The position numbers and the translations under genes are program-made. A stretch of 13,306 bases of DNA from Spirogloea muscicola (taxonomy: Eukaryota > Streptophyta > Zygnematophyceae > Spirogloeales > Spirogloeaceae): positions 682,158 through 695,463 of the forward strand of contig WELB01000023.1 of assembly GCA_009602725.1 (NCBI GenBank), read 5' to 3'. The notes beneath the pieces are model-generated. The model made no database searches, was not told the origin of the DNA, and saw only the letters and a list, made by a program, of their open reading frames with translations. Below, piece by piece: positions 8,875 to 13,306 of this stretch. Position 1 is the first letter of the stretch, and each line of letters starts with the position of its first letter.

Positions 8875-13306
<4,432 letters not shown>

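Overview
The window is nuclear DNA of a green-lineage eukaryote, most likely a chlorophyte alga (Trebouxiophyceae-like is a guess). The evidence is several intron-rich genes with GT-AG introns of about 100-380 nt, a plant-type starch branching enzyme, a dormancy/auxin-associated (DRM1/ARP) protein, GC-rich exons and promoter next to much less GC-rich introns and intergenic DNA, and a TGTAA motif (the usual green-algal poly(A) signal) downstream of the DRM1 gene. Gene models were built by hand from splice sites, reading phase and conserved family motifs. Nothing looks bacterial, phage or CRISPR-like.

Layout. (1) 1-1313, minus strand: five phase-0 exons of a histidine phosphatase (phosphoglycerate-mutase-like) protein; its 3' end runs off the window and its first exon is unresolved. 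(2) About 1731-2810, minus strand: a gene whose first exon encodes a UBZ4/RAD18-type zinc finger; the remaining exons are only candidates. (3) 2811-3864: a GC-rich region between divergent genes with a cluster of ACGT-core palindromes, a C14 tract and a TATA-like element. (4) 3865-5349, plus strand: a complete six-exon DRM1/ARP gene, followed by a long presumed 3' UTR. (5) About 6200-8870: poorly coding DNA with a possible decayed minus-strand gene (6507-7213) and two short tandem duplications. (6) 8875-13183, minus strand: twelve exons of a starch branching enzyme (class I-like) with all catalytic motifs intact; only its N-terminal start is missing. (7) 13184-13306: a run of 123 T that ends the window and is probably an assembly edge or gap.

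The DRM1 and branching-enzyme genes converge tail to tail across the 3.5 kb middle region, while DRM1 and the zinc-finger gene diverge from the shared GC-rich region. The genes do not form one pathway. The branching enzyme acts in plastid starch synthesis. DRM1/ARP proteins are growth-arrest and stress markers of unknown biochemistry. The zinc-finger protein probably belongs to ubiquitin-dependent DNA damage handling. I see no convincing new multi-gene system. The points most worth checking are the ACGT cluster, whether the zinc-finger and phosphatase exons belong to one or two genes, the extra charged exon and tandem acceptor in DRM1, the GC-AG first intron of the branching enzyme, the foreign-looking island in its second intron, and the reading frame broken by one TAG at 6507-6872.
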